Assembly: GCA_020026335.1 (NCBI GenBank)
Contig: JAHHQO010000008.1
Span: 1-64,000, forward strand
Origin: Alistipes sp.
GTDB taxonomy: Bacteria; Bacteroidota; Bacteroidia; Bacteroidales; Rikenellaceae
Direction: 5' to 3'
DNA length: 64,000 nucleotides
Below the pieces are notes generated by a model. The model ran no database searches, had not been told where the DNA came from, and saw only the letters and a program-made list of their open reading frames with translations. A program made the position numbers and the translations under genes. Shown here piece after piece: positions 58,834 to 64,000 of this stretch. How positions within the stretch are numbered: position 1 is the stretch's first letter; each line of letters begins with the position of its first letter.

Positions 58834-61800
58834 GAGACAAGATATTCACAAAGTTATGGTTATCGGCTCTGGCCCGATTGTCATTGGTCAGGCTGCCGAA
58901 TTCGATTATGCCGGTACACAGGCATGTATGGCACTGCGTGAGGAGGGTTACGAAGTGGTGTTGGTCAATTCCAACCCCGCAACCATCATGACCGATACGC
59001 ACATCGCCGACAAAGTCTATATGGAGCCTCTGACGCTGGAGTATGTGGCAAAGATTATCCGCCACGAGCGTCCCGACGCCATTGTTCCCGGACTGGGTGG
59101 TCAGACGGGTCTGAATCTGGCCGTGCAGTTGGCCAAGAAGGGTATCTTGAAGGAGTGCTCCGTAGAGATTCTCGGTACTTCGTTCGAGTCTATCGAGAGA
59201 GCCGAGGACCGCGAGCTCTTCAAGGAGCTGTGCATCTCGCTCGGCGAACCGGTGCTGCCCTCCGAGGTGGCTTCCTCGATTGAGGAGTCGGTGAAGATTG
59301 CCGAGAAGATTGGTTACCCCGTAGTCTTGCGTCCGGCGTTCACCCTCGGTGGTACGGGTGGTGGTTTTGCCGACGACGAGGCAGAGTTGCGCGACATGAT
59401 GCGTAACGCGCTGTCGCTCTCGCCCGTACATCAGGTGCTCATCGAGAAGAGCATCAAGGGCTACAAGGAGATTGAGTTCGAGGTCATGCGTGACAAGAAC
59501 GACACCGCCATCGCCATTTGTAGCATGGAGAATGTCGACCCCGTGGGTATCCACACCGGTGACTCCATCGTGGTTGCGCCCAGCCAGACACTCACCAACC
59601 GTGAGTATCAGATGCTGCGCGACTCGGCACTGCGTCTTATCCGCGAGCTGAAAATCGAGGGTGGTTGCAACGTCCAGTTTGCACTCGACCCCCTCTCGTT
59701 CAAATACTACCTCATCGAGGTGAACCCCCGTGTGTCGCGTTCGTCGGCTCTGGCTTCGAAGGCTTCGGGTTATCCCATCGCACGTGTGACGGCAAAGATT
59801 GCCGTGGGTCTGACCCTTGACGAGATTCGTCTGGCAAGTGTTCCCGCCAGCTTCGAGCCTTCGTTGGACTACATCGTCACCAAAGTGGCACGTTTCCCCT
59901 TCGACAAGTTCTCCGATGCCAGCAACAAGCTCGGCACTCAGATGCAGGCTACCGGTGAGGTGATGTCTATCGGCCGCACCTTCGAGGAGTCGCTGCTCAA
60001 GGCCGTACGCTCGCTGGAGACCGGCACCTGCCACATCTACAACAAGAAATTCGACAACTGGTCGAACGACGACCTGCTGACCTATATCAAGGACGGTACC
60101 GATGACCGTATCTACGCCATCGCACAGCTCATCCGCAACCATGTGGATTTGATGCTGATTTACAACAACACCAAAATCGACATGTTCTTCCTCGAGAAGT
60201 TCAAGAACATCGTCGAGTTTGAGACCGTGGTCAAGGAGAACCCCATGAACCTCGACATTCTGCGCGAGGCCAAGAAGATGGGCTTCAGCGACAAGTTCAT
60301 CGGTCAGTTGTGGGGCGTTGCGGAGTTGGATATGTACCGCCTGAGAGACAAGAACGGTATCTTCCCCGTCTACAAGATGATTGATACCTGCGCCGGAGAG
60401 TTCTCCACCTATGTTCCCTACTTCTACTCGACCTACGAGGACGAGAACGAGTCGATTATCAGCGACAAGGAGAAGATTGTGGTGCTGGGTTCGGGTCCTA
60501 TCCGTATCGGACAGGGTGTGGAGTTCGACTACTCGACCGTACACGCCATCTGGTCTATCCGCGAGGCAGGCTATGAGGCCATCATCATCAACAACAACCC
60601 TGAGACCGTATCGACCGACTACACCACCAGTGACAAGCTCTACTTCGAGCCGCTGATGGTCGAGGACGTGATGAACGTCATCCGCATGGAGAAGCCCAAG
60701 GCTGTGGTGGTATCGCTCGGTGGTCAGACCGCCATCAACCTTGCAGATCCTCTGACCGAGCTGGGTGTGCCCATCATCGGTACCGACTGCGAGGCGATTC
60801 GCAACGCCGAGGACCGCGGTTGCTTCGAGAAGATTATGGAGGAGCTGGGTATTCCCCAGCCCGAGGCTGAGGCCGTGACCGACATCGAGGCCGGTGTTCG
60901 TGCCGCTGCCCGCATCGGTTATCCCGTGCTGGTGCGTCCCAGCTATGTGTTGGGTGGTCGCGCCATGCAGATTGTCTCCAACGAGGAGCGTCTGCGCCAC
61001 TACTTGCAGACCGCCGTTGAGCTGAACGCCGACCAGCCCGTGTTGGTAGACCGCTACATCATGGGTAAGGAGTTGGAGGTAGATGCCATCTGTGACGGTG
61101 AGAACGTATTTATCCCCGGTATCATGGAGCACGTCGAGCGCACGGGTATCCACTCGGGTGACTCTATCAGCGTATATCCCACCTTCAGCGTATCGCAGGC
61201 TGCCAAGGACAAGATTATCGACTACACCGTAAGACTGGGTATGCGTATCGGCATCCGCGGTCTCTACAATATCCAGTTCATTCTCGACAAGAACGATGAG
61301 GTCTATGTCATCGAGGTGAACCCCCGTTCGTCGCGTACGGTTCCCTTCCTCTCGAAGTCGACCAACGTACCCATGGCACACATTGCCACACAGGTTATCC
61401 TGGGCAAGAAGCTCCGCGAGCTGGGCATCACCGAGGTCTACGGCAAGGAGAAGGAGCGCTGGTATGTCAAGGCTCCTGCCTTCTCGTTCTCGAAGATTCA
61501 CGGCATGGATTCCTACCTCTCGCCCGAGATGAAGTCTACGGGTGAGGCCATCGGTTACGATGACAAGCTCACACGTGCCCTCTACAAGGCATTGCAGGCT
61601 ACCGGCATGAACGTATCGAACTACGGTACCATTCTGGTGACCATCGCCGACAAGGACAAGGAGGAGGCGCTGCCGCTGGTACGCCGCTTCTACGAGTTGG
61701 GCTTCAACATCGAGGCAACCACCGGTACGGCAAACTTCCTGCGCGAGAAGGGTATCCGCACCCGCACCCGCAAGAAGTTGAGCGAGGGCAGCACCGACAT

Positions 61801-62008
61801 CCTCGACGCTCTGCGTCAGGGTCACGTCAGCTATGTGATTAACACCATCGACATCAACCAGCACAACACCCGTCTGGACGGTTACGAGATTCGCCGCACG
61901 GCAGTCGAGAACAACGTGACGGTGTTCACCGCGCTGGAGACTGTGAAGGTGTTGCTCGATGTTTTGGAGGAGATTACCCTCCGTGTATCGACCATTGATG
62001 CGAAATAA
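58826..62008 (+). CDS. carB: Carbamoyl-phosphate synthase large subunit
   Basis: 1060-residue enzyme making carbamoyl phosphate from ammonia, bicarbonate and two ATP. Two homologous ATP-grasp halves: the first has VIGSGPIVIGQAAEFDYAGT, the second VLGSGPIRIGQGVEFDYSTV, each followed by the VNPRVSRSSALASKASGYP or VNPRSSRTVPFLSKSTNVP binding regions. The C-terminal allosteric MGS-like domain (about 930-1060) is present. ATG 58826 (MPKRQDIHKV) is chosen; the frame back to 58682 runs inside carA. It touches pyrK by a 1-bp TAATG overlap. Confidence 0.97.
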   Translation: MPKRQDIHKVMVIGSGPIVIGQAAEFDYAGTQACMALREEGYEVVLVNSNPATIMTDTHIADKVYMEPLTLEYVAKIIRHERPDAIVPGLGGQTGLNLAVQLAKKGILKECSVEILGTSFESIERAEDRELFKELCISLGEPVLPSEVASSIEESVKIAEKIGYPVVLRPAFTLGGTGGGFADDEAELRDMMRNALSLSPVHQVLIEKSIKGYKEIEFEVMRDKNDTAIAICSMENVDPVGIHTGDSIVVAPSQTLTNREYQMLRDSALRLIRELKIEGGCNVQFALDPLSFKYYLIEVNPRVSRSSALASKASGYPIARVTAKIAVGLTLDEIRLASVPASFEPSLDYIVTKVARFPFDKFSDASNKLGTQMQATGEVMSIGRTFEESLLKAVRSLETGTCHIYNKKFDNWSNDDLLTYIKDGTDDRIYAIAQLIRNHVDLMLIYNNTKIDMFFLEKFKNIVEFETVVKENPMNLDILREAKKMGFSDKFIGQLWGVAELDMYRLRDKNGIFPVYKMIDTCAGEFSTYVPYFYSTYEDENESIISDKEKIVVLGSGPIRIGQGVEFDYSTVHAIWSIREAGYEAIIINNNPETVSTDYTTSDKLYFEPLMVEDVMNVIRMEKPKAVVVSLGGQTAINLADPLTELGVPIIGTDCEAIRNAEDRGCFEKIMEELGIPQPEAEAVTDIEAGVRAAARIGYPVLVRPSYVLGGRAMQIVSNEERLRHYLQTAVELNADQPVLVDRYIMGKELEVDAICDGENVFIPGIMEHVERTGIHSGDSISVYPTFSVSQAAKDKIIDYTVRLGMRIGIRGLYNIQFILDKNDEVYVIEVNPRSSRTVPFLSKSTNVPMAHIATQVILGKKLRELGITEVYGKEKERWYVKAPAFSFSKIHGMDSYLSPEMKSTGEAIGYDDKLTRALYKALQATGMNVSNYGTILVTIADKDKEEALPLVRRFYELGFNIEATTGTANFLREKGIRTRTRKKLSEGSTDILDALRQGHVSYVINTIDINQHNTRLDGYEIRRTAVENNVTVFTALETVKVLLDVLEEITLRVSTIDAK

Positions 62009-62748
62009 TGTACAAGAACGATATTTATAAAATAGTAAAGAACGAACCACTTACTGATTCCGTGTGGCGCATGATTCTGGAGGGTGACACCCAATGGATT
62101 GTGCGTCCGGGACAGTTTGTCAACATCGCGCTCGAGGGCAAGTACCTTCGCCGTCCCATCTCCGTGTCGGATTACGACGAGAAGAGCATTACCTTAATCT
62201 ATAAGGTGGTGGGCGAGGGTACCTTGCAGATGAGCCGTATGCACGAGGGAGAGACCCTCGATTTGCTCACCGGTCTGGGTAACGGCTTCTGGCTGACGGA
62301 CAAATGCCACAAGGCACTGTTGGTGGGTGGCGGAGTGGGAGTACCTCCCCTCTACAACCTGGCCAAGACCCTGCTGGCGGCAGGCAGCGAGGTGTCGGTG
62401 GTGCTGGGTTTCAACACCCGTGAGGAGCTGTTCTACGAGGAGGAGTTCCGCCGTCTGGGTTGTCGTGTCGAGGTATCGACCGTCGACGGCTCTTACGGAG
62501 TGAAGGGTTTTGTGACCACCGCCATCAAGGAGAAGGCCATCGACTTCGACTACTTCTACTCGTGTGGTCCTCTGCCCATGCTCAAGGCCCTGTCCGATGC
62601 TGTGGAGCAGGACGGCCAACTTTCGTTCGAGGAGCGTATGGGCTGCGGCTTCGGCGCATGTATGGGATGTTCGTGTAAAACCAAATACGGCAACAAACGC
62701 ATCTGCAAAGATGGTCCCGTATTGGAGAAAGGAGAGGTGATATGGTAG
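62008..62748 (+). CDS. pyrK: Dihydroorotate dehydrogenase B, electron transfer subunit
   Basis: 246-residue FAD and 2Fe-2S protein passing electrons from PyrD to NAD. Ferredoxin-NADP reductase-like barrel with GQFVNIALEG and RRPISVSDY for FAD, GGGVGVPPLYNLA for the nucleotide, and C-terminal cluster cysteines in CGFGACMGCSCK and RICKDGP. Overlaps carB by 1 bp and pyrD by 7 bp, so translational coupling is likely. Confidence 0.95.
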   Translation: MYKNDIYKIVKNEPLTDSVWRMILEGDTQWIVRPGQFVNIALEGKYLRRPISVSDYDEKSITLIYKVVGEGTLQMSRMHEGETLDLLTGLGNGFWLTDKCHKALLVGGGVGVPPLYNLAKTLLAAGSEVSVVLGFNTREELFYEEEFRRLGCRVEVSTVDGSYGVKGFVTTAIKEKAIDFDYFYSCGPLPMLKALSDAVEQDGQLSFEERMGCGFGACMGCSCKTKYGNKRICKDGPVLEKGEVIW

Positions 62749-63653
62749 ATACTTCGGTCGTATTGAGCGGTTTGAAGCTCGACAACCCCGTTATCCCCGC
62801 CAGCGGTACGTTCGGCTACGGTAACGAATTCAAGGACTTCTACGACATCAACATTCTGGGCTCGTTCTCCTTCAAGGGAACTACACGCGATGCCCGTTTC
62901 GGCAACCCCACACCCCGTATCGCGGAGTGCACTTCGGGTATGATTAACGCCGTGGGTCTGCAAAATCCGGGTATCGATGCCGTCATCGCGGAGGAGCTGC
63001 CCCGTCTGAAGACCTTTTTCCACAAGCCGGTGATTGCCAACATTTCGGGCTTCTCGGTGGAGGAGTATGCTTACTGCTGCGAGAAAATCGACAAGGAGGA
63101 GCAGGTGGGGCTCATCGAGGTGAATGTCTCGTGTCCCAACGTGCGTCACGGCGGTATGTCGTTCGGTACATGTCCCGAGGCGGCTGCCGAGGTGACCCGC
63201 GCCGTGAAGGCCGTGACCACCAAACCTGTCTACATCAAACTCTCGCCCAACGTGACCGACATCGTGTCGATTGCCAAGGCGTGCGAGGAGGCAGGTGCCG
63301 ACGGTCTGTGCCTGATTAACACCATGCTGGGCATGAGGGTCGATTTGAAACGCCGCCGTCCGGTCATCGCCAACACCATGGGCGGTTTCTCGGGTGCTGC
63401 CATCTTCCCCGTGGCGGTGAGAATGGTCTATCAGGTGGCCAAGGCTTGCAATATCCCCGTCATCGGTTGCGGTGGCGTGCATACGGCCAAGGACGTCATC
63501 GAGATGATGATGGCCGGTGCTACGGCTGTCGAGGTGGGTGCCGCCAATCTGGTGAACCCCTACGCCTCGAAAGAGATTGTCGAGACGCTGCCCATAGAGA
63601 TGGAGAAGCTCGGTATCGACAAGTTGAGCGATATTATCGGAGTGGTGGAGTAG
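62742..63653 (+). CDS. pyrD: Dihydroorotate dehydrogenase B, catalytic subunit
   Basis: 303-residue FMN enzyme (class 1B) oxidising dihydroorotate to orotate, with NAD as final acceptor through PyrK. Catalytic Cys131 lies in VNVSCPNVRHGG. FMN-binding regions TFGYGNEFKDF, LSPNVTDIV and GCGGVHTAKDVIEMMMAGATAVEVG are present. Length and subunit pairing are as in the heterotetrameric B type suited to anaerobes. It is the last biosynthetic gene of the operon. Confidence 0.96.
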   Translation: MVDTSVVLSGLKLDNPVIPASGTFGYGNEFKDFYDINILGSFSFKGTTRDARFGNPTPRIAECTSGMINAVGLQNPGIDAVIAEELPRLKTFFHKPVIANISGFSVEEYAYCCEKIDKEEQVGLIEVNVSCPNVRHGGMSFGTCPEAAAEVTRAVKAVTTKPVYIKLSPNVTDIVSIAKACEEAGADGLCLINTMLGMRVDLKRRRPVIANTMGGFSGAAIFPVAVRMVYQVAKACNIPVIGCGGVHTAKDVIEMMMAGATAVEVGAANLVNPYASKEIVETLPIEMEKLGIDKLSDIIGVVE

Positions 63654-63697
63654 CGTACTCCGCCCGAGGTTACGAATACTTAAAAAAACACAGAACG

Positions 63698-63955
63698 ATG
63701 TACGAAAGATTTCTCAGAGGGTGGCTGATGTTCCTCCTGGCTCTGACCGGCGTGATGGTCATCGCGTTCGAAATCTGGAGCAAACGTCATATGTATGTTT
63801 GGGACTTCCTGTATCTGGCTGGCTACCTCCCCTTTGTGGTGGCGTGGTTCCGCCGTGCGAAGAAGGAGGAGAACGAGAGTTGGGCGAAAGTGCTCTTTGG
63901 AGGATTGGTGGTCATCGTGGTGGCCACTGTGGTGAAATATTTGTGGTCGCTCTGA
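63698..63955 (+). CDS. Small two- or three-helix membrane protein
   Basis: 85 residues with hydrophobic segments LRGWLMFLLALTGVMVIAFEIW, VWDFLYLAGYLPFVVAWF and VLFGGLVVIVVATVVKYLW, separated by a basic and acidic stretch (RRAKKEENESW). No family recognised. ATG 63698 is chosen; the open frame back to 63446 is a pyrD shadow. It lies 44 bp after pyrD and may be on the same transcript. The window ends 45 bp later without a visible terminator. Confidence 0.7.
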   Translation: MYERFLRGWLMFLLALTGVMVIAFEIWSKRHMYVWDFLYLAGYLPFVVAWFRRAKKEENESWAKVLFGGLVVIVVATVVKYLWSL

Positions 63956-64000
63956 AATATGACAAAACAATTCATAGTATAGTAAATAGTAAAGTGATGA

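Noticed and set aside
58799..62050. 1083-codon open frame antisense to carB
   Set aside because: It is the mirror of a complete, motif-rich carB. Its translation lacks any family motif and arises from the strong codon bias of the sense gene.

Overview
The window looks like a chromosomal segment of a Bacteroidales bacterium, most likely Alistipes or another Rikenellaceae member. This rests on the coding content (BamD next to a Bacteroidetes-type RNA polymerase omega-like protein, a TonB-dependent receptor with a CarboxypepD_reg-like N-terminus, DUF2490/DUF4956/DUF4435 proteins), on moderately GC-rich genes separated by AT-rich gaps, and on repeated TAnnTTTG promoter elements with weak or absent Shine-Dalgarno sequences. 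The species call is inference. Nearly everything is chromosomal housekeeping. I see no phage, insertion-sequence transposase or CRISPR array.

Layout. 1-1158 is gene-free, with a 14-bp tandem repeat and an AT-rich patch carrying DnaA-box-like words. A UPF1-like helicase follows (1159-2919). A leftward operon, bamD - omega-like - coaBC - recN - zinc-ribbon membrane protein, fills 8350-3068. greA (8743) has a terminator-like hairpin in its leader. From 9.3 to 19 kb there is a cobalamin-centred region: a TonB-dependent receptor, a cobalamin riboswitch ahead of the anaerobic ribonucleotide reductase nrdDG and a BtuF-like lipoprotein, then a leftward cobO-type adenosyltransferase with its own distant cobalamin riboswitch, and divergent DUF2284 and PP-loop ATPase genes.

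19.3-35.7 kb holds enolase, an antiporter, a beta-barrel protein, queA, nadB, prfC, mdh, gcvH, birA, dapD, an S9 peptidase, an aspartate kinase and a DUF4435 protein. 36-44 kb holds an eIF1-like protein, a large metallopeptidase-like/beta-barrel protein with a non-ATG start, PBP1A, asd, rubredoxin and superoxide dismutase. A leftward four-gene operon (43.9-46.6 kb) pairs a VTC-type polyphosphate polymerase domain with DUF4956, DUF2490 and a YD-repeat-like secreted protein. tRNA-Val follows, then a mannosylation-like set (GT-C transferase, GtrA, polyprenol-phosphate mannose synthase), AlkD-like, GNAT, AsmA-like, CaCA and ZIP genes.

The right end (56.2-64 kb) is a tightly overlapping pyrimidine operon, pyrC-carA-carB-pyrK-pyrD, followed by a small membrane protein. 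Two points stand out. The carA product has Gly where the glutaminase nucleophile Cys is expected (residue 251). The pyrC leader combines a promoter, a 42-codon ORF ending at the base of a terminator hairpin, and a T-run, as in E. coli pyrBI attenuation. No search could be run, so family names come from motifs, length and context read by eye.
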